From Intrasporangiaceae bacterium (lineage in GTDB: Bacteria > Actinomycetota > Actinomycetes > Actinomycetales > Dermatophilaceae), in assembly GCA_021324575.1 (NCBI GenBank), contig JAJPIW010000102.1, positions 1-64,000 on the forward strand: a stretch of 64,000 nucleotides of DNA. The letters are read 5' to 3'. Every line of letters begins with the position of its first letter. Position 1 is the first letter of the stretch. Shown in pieces: positions 55,894 to 64,000 of this stretch. Under the pieces are notes generated by a model. It was not told the DNA's origin. It saw only the letters and a program-made list of their open reading frames with translations, and did no database searches. The position numbers and the translations under genes are program-made.

Positions 55894-56916
55894 CTAGCCG
55901 AGAAGGGTGAAGGGCGGGCCGTGGAAGTCGCAGCGGGCGACGGCAACCTCGTCGACCTCGACGACCGGATAGTCGGCCGAGTGGTCGGTGACCCGGCCGG
56001 CTCCGGCACCGCGGGCCTCCATCGCGACCCGGGCGAGCGGCATACGGGATCGCGCAGCGTCGATCACGGAGGTGACCCGAGCCACCTCCTCGGCCGGCCA
56101 GTACTGGGCCGTGATCGACTGCCAGACCACCGTCAGCACGCCTTCATCGACAGCCGAGTCCAGCTGTGCCGCAAGCCAGTCCGCCGCCCCCGCCGCATCC
56201 ACCGGCACCGGGTTCGCCCGCGCGATGGCCAGGGCGGCATCGAGCCGACGGTGTCGCTCGAGCTGGAACGGCCAGACGAACGACCGCAGCCGGAGCGCCC
56301 CCTCGTCGGTCGCCGCGTCGACGGGCGACAGGTCACAGCCTCGCCGCGCGACGACCTCGAACGGCTCCGGGACGAACCCGGCCGCCTCCACCCCGGTCAC
56401 GACGAGCGGCGAGTCCGGGGGCCCCGCCGACCACCCGGAGCCGGTGAACGCGAAGCGGTCGACGAGCAGGTTGAGACCCGCCGAGGCACCGGGCTCGAGC
56501 AGCCGGACCCGGTGCAGCCCCGACGCGCGCACGGCATGCGAGAGACCGACGAGCAGGGCGGCAGACCGGCCCACCTCGTTGGTCTGCGGCGCGACCTCGA
56601 GCGCCTCCCGCAGGCGTGCGGCCGAGCGCTCGACGACGGGCCGGGCGACCGCCCAGGCCCCGGACGGGTCCGCCGCTCCGCCGAGGCAGGGATAGAACGG
56701 GCGCAGCTCGTCGGCCCGACCGGTCAGCACCTCGCGGAAGAGCCCGGCGAGCAGCCGGAGTTGGATGACCGCCCCCTCCGGCGCGGACTCCCACCCGGCG
56801 ACGAGGTCAGCGGTCACCCCTCCGGCGTCGATGTCGTCGCCGAGTGCACGGGCCAGGTGCCAGTAGAGGTGGTGCTCCCCGGTGAAGTGGACCCGGAAGC
56901 GGTCGGCGAGGCTCAA
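55894..56916 (-). CDS. DUF2332 domain protein
   Basis: FTGEHHLYWHLARALGDDIDAGG...TNEVGRSAALLVGL...LLEPGASAGLNLLVDRF; TTG start overlaps upstream stop. Confidence 0.8.
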   Translation of the reverse strand: MSLADRFRVHFTGEHHLYWHLARALGDDIDAGGVTADLVAGWESAPEGAVIQLRLLAGLFREVLTGRADELRPFYPCLGGAADPSGAWAVARPVVERSAARLREALEVAPQTNEVGRSAALLVGLSHAVRASGLHRVRLLEPGASAGLNLLVDRFAFTGSGWSAGPPDSPLVVTGVEAAGFVPEPFEVVARRGCDLSPVDAATDEGALRLRSFVWPFQLERHRRLDAALAIARANPVPVDAAGAADWLAAQLDSAVDEGVLTVVWQSITAQYWPAEEVARVTSVIDAARSRMPLARVAMEARGAGAGRVTDHSADYPVVEVDEVAVARCDFHGPPFTLLG

Positions 56917-57683
56917 GAGCAGGCCGGCGCCTTGGCCAGGGCCGCCGCGGCCGTCCCGTATGCCGTGAGGACCGGCTTGGAGTCGGCGACGAAGTCCATC
57001 CACTTCTGGTGGTATGCCGGGCCGGCGGCGGTGGCCTTGGTCTTCATCTGGGCCTGGTGGGCCGCCCACTGGGCGTTGACCTTGGCGCCCGTCGTGGCCA
57101 CGGTCGCCAGCGCCTTCGAACGCGCCACGCACGCGGCAGCGCCTTCAGGTGTGGACGATCCAGCCGCGGACGCGGCCTTGTCCAGCGCGGTACACCCACC
57201 GACCGACCTGGCATAGCGGGGTTGGGCCGCCGCGAAGGCCGCGACGTCAGCGGCCCCGGGCTTCTTGGACGCCGCCCAGATCTTCTCGGCCTGCGCGTAG
57301 GTGATCTTGCCCGCGTCGAGGCGAACCTCCGCACCGGCATGGGCTCCCCAGTCCCGGGCCGAGTCGGCCGCCGCCGACGCCAGTGCCTCGCCGGCCTTCA
57401 CCTCGGCCCGACAGGCCGCGAGCGGGGCCGCAAGTGGGTCGACCGCCGGGGCGGAGGACGACGACGAGGAGGACGACGACGAGGAGGACGACGAACCCGA
57501 CGTGGGAGTGGTTCCGCTCGTGGGTGACGTCCCCCCGGACGAGGAGTGCGCGGCGGGAGGAGGGTCGTCCCGGTGGGCCATGGCATATGCGCCACCAGCC
57601 GCTCCGAGCACCACCACGGCAGCGCCGATCGCCAGTCCTGCCCTTGCCCCACCCGACAACGTCGGGGATCCATGCCTGCCCAC
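56913..57683 (-). CDS. Hypothetical secreted/anchored protein with poly-Ser linker
   Basis: GGARAGLAIGAAVVVLGAAGGAYAMAHRDD...SGSSSSSSSSSSSSSSAPAV. Confidence 0.6.
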   Translation of the reverse strand: MGRHGSPTLSGGARAGLAIGAAVVVLGAAGGAYAMAHRDDPPPAAHSSSGGTSPTSGTTPTSGSSSSSSSSSSSSSSAPAVDPLAAPLAACRAEVKAGEALASAAADSARDWGAHAGAEVRLDAGKITYAQAEKIWAASKKPGAADVAAFAAAQPRYARSVGGCTALDKAASAAGSSTPEGAAACVARSKALATVATTGAKVNAQWAAHQAQMKTKATAAGPAYHQKWMDFVADSKPVLTAYGTAAAALAKAPACS

Positions 57684-57828
57684 GCGGGAGAGTCTGGCAC
57701 GGGACAACCGGCTTATAGCGCACAATCGACAGAACTGCCACTTGAGCGCCCGCCGACGATCGCGGAGGCTTCCGCGGCGTCCGTCGGGCGGCACCGACCG
57801 GAGCCTGCGACCGTGGCACGATGGGCCG

Positions 57829-59325
57829 GTGAGTGCGAGCGAGCAACAGAAGAAGTCCGAGAACCGCCCCCGGCCGACGACCGAGGAGTTCCGCGCGTTC
57901 GTCAAGGAGGGCTGGGCGCCGCGGTCGACGACCTCACCGGAGCGGTCCCCCGTCGCGACGTATGCCGCGCAGCGCCGGGACCGTCTCTCCGCGGCATACG
58001 AGGGTCAGCGGCTGGTCATCCCCGCCGGCGGCCTGAAGGTCCGCAGCAACGACTGCGACTACGTGTTCCGGCCGCACTCGGCGTTCGCCCACCTCACCGG
58101 GCTCGGCGCCGACCGGGAGCCCGATGCGGTCCTCGTGCTGGAACCCACGGAAGGCGGGGGCCACGAGTCGGTCCTCTACTTCCGGCCACTGGCCGACCGT
58201 GACAGCGACGAGTTCTTCGCTGACGCCCGCTACGGCGAGTTCTGGGTCGGCGCCCGGCCGACCCTCGCCGACGTCGAGGCCGAGCTCGGGCTGACCGCCC
58301 GCCACATCGACGAGTTCGACGAGGCCGCGACCAAGGATGCGGGCACCGTCGTCATCCGTCTGGTCCGGGACGCCGACAAGGAGCTCACCGCGGCTCTGGA
58401 CGCCAAGCGGGTCGAGAACGGCGCCACCGCGGAAGGCCTGACCGAGGCCGACGACGAGCTCGCGGCATACCTCTCGGTCCTACGCATGGTCAAGGACGAG
58501 TGGGAGGTCGAGCAGCTGCAAGCGGCCGTCGACGCGACCAACGTCGGCTTCGAGGCGATCATCGCGACGCTCGCCGAAGCAGTCGCCAAGGGTCGCGGGG
58601 AGCGCTGGGTCGAGGGCGTCTTCGGGCTGCATGCCCGGCACGAAGGCAACGGCGTCGGCTACGACTCGATCTGCGCGGCCGGAGACCACGCCAACACCCT
58701 GCACTGGATCAAGAACACCGGCGACGTCAAGGACGGCGACCTCATCCTCGTCGACGCCGGGGTCGAGGTCGACTCGCTCTTCACCGCCGACATCACCCGG
58801 ACCCTCCCGGTCAGCGGCGAGTTCAGCGACGCCCAGCGCGAGATCTACGACGCCGTGTATGCCGCCCAGGAGGCGGCGATGGCGGCGGTCAAGCCGGGCA
58901 ACAAGTTCTCCGACGTCCACGCGGCCGCGATCCGGGTGATCGCCGAGCACATCGCCGACTGGGGCCTCCTGCCCGAGGGCGTCGACGTGGAGGGGACCCT
59001 CGACATCGACCATGGCCAGTACCACCGTCGCTGGATGGTCCACGGCACGTCGCACCACCTGGGCCTCGACGTCCACGACTGCGCCCTCGCGACCCGCGAG
59101 GAGTACATGGACGCCGAGCTGGTCCCGGGCATGGTGCTCACCGTGGAGCCGGGCCTCTACTTCAAGGCCGACGACCTGTTGGCACCCGAGCGGTTCCGCG
59201 GGATCGGTGTGCGGATCGAGGACGACGTCGTCGTCACCGAGGACGGCTTCCGCAACCTGTCCGCCGGTATGCCGCGCAGCAGCACCGACGTCGAGGCCTG
59301 GATCCGCGAGGTCCGGTCGCGCTGA
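57829..59325 (+). CDS. Aminopeptidase P (Xaa-Pro) family M24 peptidase
   Basis: VLVDAGVEVDSLFTADITRTLPVSGEF...GTSHHLGLDVHD...LTVEPGLYF. Confidence 0.95.
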   Translation: MSASEQQKKSENRPRPTTEEFRAFVKEGWAPRSTTSPERSPVATYAAQRRDRLSAAYEGQRLVIPAGGLKVRSNDCDYVFRPHSAFAHLTGLGADREPDAVLVLEPTEGGGHESVLYFRPLADRDSDEFFADARYGEFWVGARPTLADVEAELGLTARHIDEFDEAATKDAGTVVIRLVRDADKELTAALDAKRVENGATAEGLTEADDELAAYLSVLRMVKDEWEVEQLQAAVDATNVGFEAIIATLAEAVAKGRGERWVEGVFGLHARHEGNGVGYDSICAAGDHANTLHWIKNTGDVKDGDLILVDAGVEVDSLFTADITRTLPVSGEFSDAQREIYDAVYAAQEAAMAAVKPGNKFSDVHAAAIRVIAEHIADWGLLPEGVDVEGTLDIDHGQYHRRWMVHGTSHHLGLDVHDCALATREEYMDAELVPGMVLTVEPGLYFKADDLLAPERFRGIGVRIEDDVVVTEDGFRNLSAGMPRSSTDVEAWIREVRSR

Positions 59326-59350
59326 CCGGCCTCGCGGCTCGGGCCGTTCG

Positions 59351-59845
59351 TCAGCCGAGGGCTGCGATGGCGGCGTCGTAGTCGGGCTCGGTCGAGATCT
59401 CCGGGACGAGCTCGGTGTAGACGACCGACCCGTCGGCGTCGACGACGACGACCGACCGGGCGAGCAGGCCCTGCATCGGGCTGTCCGCGAGGGTCACGCC
59501 GTATGCCGTGCCGAAGTCGGAGCGGAACGCCGAACCCACCTTGACCTGGTCGATGCCCTCGGCGCCACAGAACCGGGCCTGGGCGAACGGCAGGTCCTTG
59601 GAGACGCACACCACCGTGGTGTTCTCGAGCCCGGCCGCGCGCTCGTTGAAGGTCCGGACGCTCTGGGCGCAGACGCCGGTGTCAACACTGGGGAAGATGT
59701 TTATGACGAGCCGGCCGCTGAGGTCACCGGAGGAGAACTCCACGAGGTCGGGGCCGACGAGGGTGAAGGACGGGGCAGGGGTGCCGATGGCCGGCAGTTC
59801 GCCGGAGGTCGTGACGGGGGTTCCGCGGAGCGCAGTGGTAGCCAT
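59351..59845 (-). CDS. tpx: Thiol peroxidase
   Basis: [50 protein letters not shown]. Confidence 0.95.
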   Translation of the reverse strand: MATTALRGTPVTTSGELPAIGTPAPSFTLVGPDLVEFSSGDLSGRLVINIFPSVDTGVCAQSVRTFNERAAGLENTTVVCVSKDLPFAQARFCGAEGIDQVKVGSAFRSDFGTAYGVTLADSPMQGLLARSVVVVDADGSVVYTELVPEISTEPDYDAAIAALG

Positions 59846-59854
59846 GGGCCAAAC

Positions 59855-60445
59855 CTACGCGCCGGGGGTCGGCTCCTGCCCGGCGGCCTGCGCCTGCTGG
59901 GCGGCCTCGGCCTCCTGGGCTTCGCGCACCTGCTGGCGGGCCGCGGCATACGGGTCGAGCTTGGCAAGCATCTCGCGGGCCGGGGTGACGACCCTGTGCT
60001 CGGCGAGCACCTCGTAGCGGGTGGCGACCACCTGGGTGACCGAGGTGAAGTCGCGGGCGCCACCGGTCAGCCGGTAGCCGATGAACGCCCAGACCAGCCC
60101 GAAGACGGCGCCGAACAGGATGGTGGTCACGAACGAGGCCAGGCTGGCCCCCTTGGTGTCGAAGAGCGCGAAGATCATCGCGACGAAGCCACCGAGCCAC
60201 GCCCCCGAGAGCGCACCGCCGGCGAGTACGCGGCCTCGGGTGATCCGACCGGTGACCCGCTCGAGCTGCTTGAGGTCGGTGCCGACGATCATCAGGTTCT
60301 GGACCGGGAACTCGTGGTCGGAGAGGTAGTCGACAGCCTTCTGGGCGTCCTCGTACTTGTCGTAGACCGCCACGGACATGGGGTACTCGAGGCTGAGCGC
60401 GGCGCGGACGCCCGGCCCGAGGCCGCGAGCAGGTTGGGTACTCAT
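59855..60445 (-). CDS. General stress protein (YflT-like) membrane protein
   Basis: SVAVYDKYEDAQKAVDYLSDHEFPVQNLMIVGTDLKQLERVTGRITRGR. Confidence 0.85.
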   Translation of the reverse strand: MSTQPARGLGPGVRAALSLEYPMSVAVYDKYEDAQKAVDYLSDHEFPVQNLMIVGTDLKQLERVTGRITRGRVLAGGALSGAWLGGFVAMIFALFDTKGASLASFVTTILFGAVFGLVWAFIGYRLTGGARDFTSVTQVVATRYEVLAEHRVVTPAREMLAKLDPYAAARQQVREAQEAEAAQQAQAAGQEPTPGA

Positions 60446-62373
60446 GGGCCCATTGTCGCAAAGTCATCCGGACCGGCGCTGGGTGTGCCCTGTCCCAGCC
60501 CCGTGCCGGTGTCCCGCGGGCGCAGCAGCCGGATGCGGAGCACGCGCTCCCGCTCTCGCGCCTCGGCCTGGTCGCGCTGTCTGGCCGTGAGCAGCTGGGT
60601 GAGCGACACGATGCCCACGACGATCGAGGGACGGTCCCGGTCGACGACGGGGATCCGGTTGACCTCGTGGACGGCCATCAGGTTGGCGACATGCTTGAGG
60701 GTCTGATCGGCGTGCGTGACGACGGGGTCGAGCCGTGCAAGCTCGGCCACCGCGATGTCCGGACCGGAGCTGAGGGCGTCGAGGAGCTGCCGCCGGGTCA
60801 CAACGCCGATCAGCTCGCCGCTTCCGTGGACGACCGGGTAGAGACGTTGCCTCCAGGCGGGGGCGACGCCGTGACCGCCGCCGTGGCCGCCCCCGTCGTC
60901 ACGGGCCGCGACGGACCGGAGGTCCCCGACTGCTTGGCTCACGGTCAGGTCGCCGCCGAGCTCGACGACGTCGCTCGTCATGACCTCCCCGACGAAGTGG
61001 ATCTCGAGCGGGTCGACGTCGTACTCGCGGGTGAGGTGGTATCCGCGGCGGGCGATCTTCTCGGTGAGGACCGATCGCTTCAGAAGGAGGACGGATACGG
61101 CGAACGCGCTCGTCGCACCGATGACCAGCGGCAGCATCGCGTCGAACTGGTGGGTGAGCTCAAGTGCGAACACGACACCGGTGAACGGTGACCGCATCAC
61201 CCCGCCCAGCACTCCCGCGAGGGCCACGAGGGCCCAGAAGCCCGCGCCGACAGCAGGGAAGACGTGGGCCTCGAGTGATCCGAGAGCACCCCCGATCATG
61301 AAGATTGGGGCCAGCACACCACCGGAGGTGCCCGAGCCGAGTGCGAACGCCCAGATGATCGTCTTCACGACGAGAATGCCGGCCACCACACCCAGGGCGA
61401 TGCTCCCGTCGAGCTCTGCACCGATGACGTCGTAACCGACACCGAGGGCCTGGGGGACGAACAGACCGCCGACCCCAACCCCGATCCCACCGAGAGCGGG
61501 CCACCACATCCAGTGGATCGGCAGCCTCGAGAACGCGTCCTCCGACGCATAGACCATCCCCGTGGCCACGAGGGCGAGCAGTCCGGAGATCACGCCGGAG
61601 ACGACACACAGACCGTATGCCGCGGGTCCGAGGGTGAGGTGGGCGTGGACGGGGAAGACCGGTGCCGATCCCAACAGGGAGACCCGGACAACGGCGGCGA
61701 CGCTCACGGCAGCCGTCACCGGGATCATGCTGCGTGGGCGCCATTCGAAGAGGAGCAGCTCGACGGCCAGGACGATCGCGGCCAAGGGGGTGTTGAACGT
61801 AGCGGCCATGCCAGCCGCCGAGCCCGCGACGAGCAGCGTCTTGCGTTCGTCCGCGGTGAGGTGGAGGAACTGGGCGAACAGGGAACCCAGCGCGCCGCCG
61901 GTCATGATGATCGGTCCTTCGGCGCCGAACGGGCCGCCACTGCCGATGGCAATGGCCGAGGCCACGGGCTTGAGCACGGCGACGCGCGGCTGGACCTTGC
62001 TGCGACGCAAGAGCACTGCCTCGATGGTCTCGGGCATACCGTGACCGCGGATCCGCTCCGATCCGAAGCGGGCCAGGAGGCCGACGACAAGGCCGCCGGC
62101 GGCTGGTGCCAACAGGACGAGGAGCGGGTTGTGGTGGGTCGCACCGGGCGCGACGAGCCGGGCGTCGACGCGGGAGTAGAAGACGAGGTTCGTGATCAAC
62201 CCGATCAACCGCAGCAGGAGCCACGAGACGCCAGCGCTCATGGCCCCGATCGGCATGGCCAGTCCGATGACGAGCAACATGCGCGGTGTGGCCGTGAAGT
62301 CGCCGAGGTGGCGCACATCCCGCACCGGCCGGGCTGGTACCGCTGCGACGGAGATCCTCGGGGTCCTGGGCAC
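60442..62373 (-). CDS. ClC-family chloride channel/antiporter with CBS domains
   Basis: GSGGPFGAEGPIIMTGGALGSLFAQFL...GSGTSGGVLAPIFMIGGALG; CBS pair. Confidence 0.95.
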   Translation of the reverse strand: MPRTPRISVAAVPARPVRDVRHLGDFTATPRMLLVIGLAMPIGAMSAGVSWLLLRLIGLITNLVFYSRVDARLVAPGATHHNPLLVLLAPAAGGLVVGLLARFGSERIRGHGMPETIEAVLLRRSKVQPRVAVLKPVASAIAIGSGGPFGAEGPIIMTGGALGSLFAQFLHLTADERKTLLVAGSAAGMAATFNTPLAAIVLAVELLLFEWRPRSMIPVTAAVSVAAVVRVSLLGSAPVFPVHAHLTLGPAAYGLCVVSGVISGLLALVATGMVYASEDAFSRLPIHWMWWPALGGIGVGVGGLFVPQALGVGYDVIGAELDGSIALGVVAGILVVKTIIWAFALGSGTSGGVLAPIFMIGGALGSLEAHVFPAVGAGFWALVALAGVLGGVMRSPFTGVVFALELTHQFDAMLPLVIGATSAFAVSVLLLKRSVLTEKIARRGYHLTREYDVDPLEIHFVGEVMTSDVVELGGDLTVSQAVGDLRSVAARDDGGGHGGGHGVAPAWRQRLYPVVHGSGELIGVVTRRQLLDALSSGPDIAVAELARLDPVVTHADQTLKHVANLMAVHEVNRIPVVDRDRPSIVVGIVSLTQLLTARQRDQAEARERERVLRIRLLRPRDTGTGLGQGTPSAGPDDFATMGP

Positions 62374-62428
62374 GAGCGGAGGCCTTCCGTCGAACGTATC
62401 GTGACCCGATAGATATTAGCCTGATGGT

Positions 62429-62812
62429 GTGCCCACCGACGACCAATATGCCCGCCTGCTCACCTTTCGGACGCGTCTGCGCGAGTTCGACCGCTGGAGC
62501 CGCGATGCGGCGGCGGCGCAGGGCCTGACCCACGCCCAGCATCAGCTGCTTCTCGTGGTCCGAGGATGCGGCGAGCCGACCGGGCCGACGATCGGCCAGC
62601 TCGCGGCATACCTGCTGGTCCGGCACCACACGGCCGGCGAGCTCGCGGACCGGGTGACCGAGCTGGGACTGACCGAACGTGTCCGGGACCGGGCCGACCA
62701 CCGCATCGTCCGCCTCCGCCTCACCCGCAAGGGCCAGGAGGTCATCGAGGACCTGTCCGCCGTCCACCTGGCCGAGCTGCGTCGGCTGGCGCCCGTGCTC
62801 GGCGACCTCTGA
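62429..62812 (+). CDS. MarR-family transcriptional regulator
   Basis: FRTRLREFDRWSRDAAAAQGLTHAQHQLLLVVRG...DRADHRIVRLRLTRKGQEVIEDL. Confidence 0.85.
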   Translation: MPTDDQYARLLTFRTRLREFDRWSRDAAAAQGLTHAQHQLLLVVRGCGEPTGPTIGQLAAYLLVRHHTAGELADRVTELGLTERVRDRADHRIVRLRLTRKGQEVIEDLSAVHLAELRRLAPVLGDL

Positions 62813-62854
62813 GCAACGCGCCCTCCGCACAACCCGCTCGAGGGCTGCGGTCGC

Positions 62855-64000
62855 TCAGCCTTTGAGCTTGTAGTCCTCCAGCAGCCGGCGGCCGATGATC
62901 ATCTTCTGGATCTCGGCGGTGCCCTCGCCGATGAGCAACATCGGCGCCTCCCGGTAGAGCCGCTCGATCTCGTACTCCTTGGAGTACCCGTAGCCGCCGT
63001 GGATCCGGAACGACTGCTCCACCACGTCGGCGCAGTTCTCCGCCGCCAGGTACTTGGCCATCCCGGCCTCCAGGTCGTTGCGCTGGCCGGCGTCCTTGAG
63101 CCGGGCCGCCTTGACCATCATCTGGTGGCTCGCCTCCAGCTTGGTCGCCATGTCGGCCAACCGGAACAGGATCCCCTGGTGCTCGGCGATCTTCTTCCCG
63201 AACGTCTCCCGCTGCTGGGCGTAGGCGATCCCCAGCTCGAAGGCCCGCATCGACACCCCACACGCCCGCGCGGCCACGTTGACCCGGCCCACCTCCACCC
63301 CGTCCATCATCTGGTAGAAGCCCTTGCCCGGCGCCCCACCCAGGATCTGGGCCGTCGAGCTCTGGTGCCCCTGCAGGATCAGCTCGGTGGTGTCGACGCC
63401 CTTGTAGCCCATCTTCTCGATCTTGCCCGGCACCGTCACCCCCTGCGCCGTCTCACCGAAGCCAGAGGTCTTGTCGATGAGGAACGTCGTCATGTTCCGG
63501 TAGGCCGAGCCGGCTCCGAGGTCGGTCTTCACCAGCACCGCAACGAGATTCGCGCTTCCACCATTGGTCAGCCACATCTTCTGGCCATCGATGACCCAGT
63601 CCTCGCTCTCCCCCTGCCGCACCGCCTTGGTCCGGATCGCCGACACGTCCGAGCCCAGCCCCGGCTCGCTCATCGAGAACGCCCCGCGGATCTCCCCGGT
63701 CGCCATCTTCGGCAGGTAGTGCCGCTTCTGCTCCTCGGTCCCGTGCTGGATCAGCATGTACGCGACGATGAAGTGGGTGTTGATGATCCCGCTCACCGAC
63801 ATCCAGCCGCGCGCGATCTCCTCCACACACAACGCATACGTCAGCAGGGACTCCCCCAGCCCGCCGTACTCCTCGGGGATCATCAACCCGAAGATCCCCA
63901 TCTCCTTCATCTGGTCCACGATCGCCTGCGGGTACTCGTCCCGGCGCTCCAGCTCCATCGCCACCGGGATGATCTGCTCGTCGACGAACTCCCTGACCAG
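62855..64000 (-). CDS. Acyl-CoA dehydrogenase (5' end runs off the window)
   Basis: IFGLMIPEEYGGLGESLLTYALCVEEIARG...FRIHGGYGYSKEYEIERLYREAP. Confidence 0.95.
   Translation of the reverse strand: MVREFVDEQIIPVAMELERRDEYPQAIVDQMKEMGIFGLMIPEEYGGLGESLLTYALCVEEIARGWMSVSGIINTHFIVAYMLIQHGTEEQKRHYLPKMATGEIRGAFSMSEPGLGSDVSAIRTKAVRQGESEDWVIDGQKMWLTNGGSANLVAVLVKTDLGAGSAYRNMTTFLIDKTSGFGETAQGVTVPGKIEKMGYKGVDTTELILQGHQSSTAQILGGAPGKGFYQMMDGVEVGRVNVAARACGVSMRAFELGIAYAQQRETFGKKIAEHQGILFRLADMATKLEASHQMMVKAARLKDAGQRNDLEAGMAKYLAAENCADVVEQSFRIHGGYGYSKEYEIERLYREAPMLLIGEGTAEIQKMIIGRRLLEDYKLKG

Noticed and set aside
57458-57501. Short direct repeats as CRISPR
   Set aside because: Simple trinucleotide microsatellite within a coding region; no spacers. 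No CRISPR array seen anywhere in the window.

Overview
High-GC (~70% by eye) actinobacterial chromosome segment, probably Intrasporangiaceae-like (taxonomy is inference). Most of it is an ordinary core and catabolic gene set. The centre is a one-carbon/betaine island. It holds a corrinoid/THF methyltransferase module (DUF1638, ASKHA/ferredoxin reactivase, methyl-THF:corrinoid methyltransferase, corrinoid protein, IclR, non-Pyl MttB-family protein), purU, an IclR regulator, an amino-acid permease + USP, betaine-aldehyde and choline dehydrogenases, a ProV/W/X-type betaine ABC transporter, a dimethylglycine/sarcosine dehydrogenase and ETF beta/alpha. A SigE-family ECF region with three sigma/secreted-partner modules, glpK-glpD and miscellaneous genes follow. 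Signals not explained by genes: (1) a strongly over-represented, sharply bounded word GGCATAC(G)/(C)GTATGCC, about 80 copies in 64 kb on both strands and in several reading frames, repeatedly forming inverted-repeat hairpins after genes. This looks like a DNA-uptake-sequence or HIP1-like genomic word. (2) A three-copy 3'-UTR repeat (AATTATCGGGTCCTCGG + stem-loop). (3) A 1.76-kb TIR-bounded element carrying an unfamiliar two-ORF (frameshifted) protein, with its palindrome-rich end also present alone ~46 kb away in inverted orientation. (4) A shared IclR-type operator (GTTGCG-N5-CGCAAC) at four places linking the betaine genes. (5) ECF-type promoters (AACC-N16/17-CGTA) ahead of each sigma module. 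No rRNA, tRNA or CRISPR was recognised. All counts are by eye.
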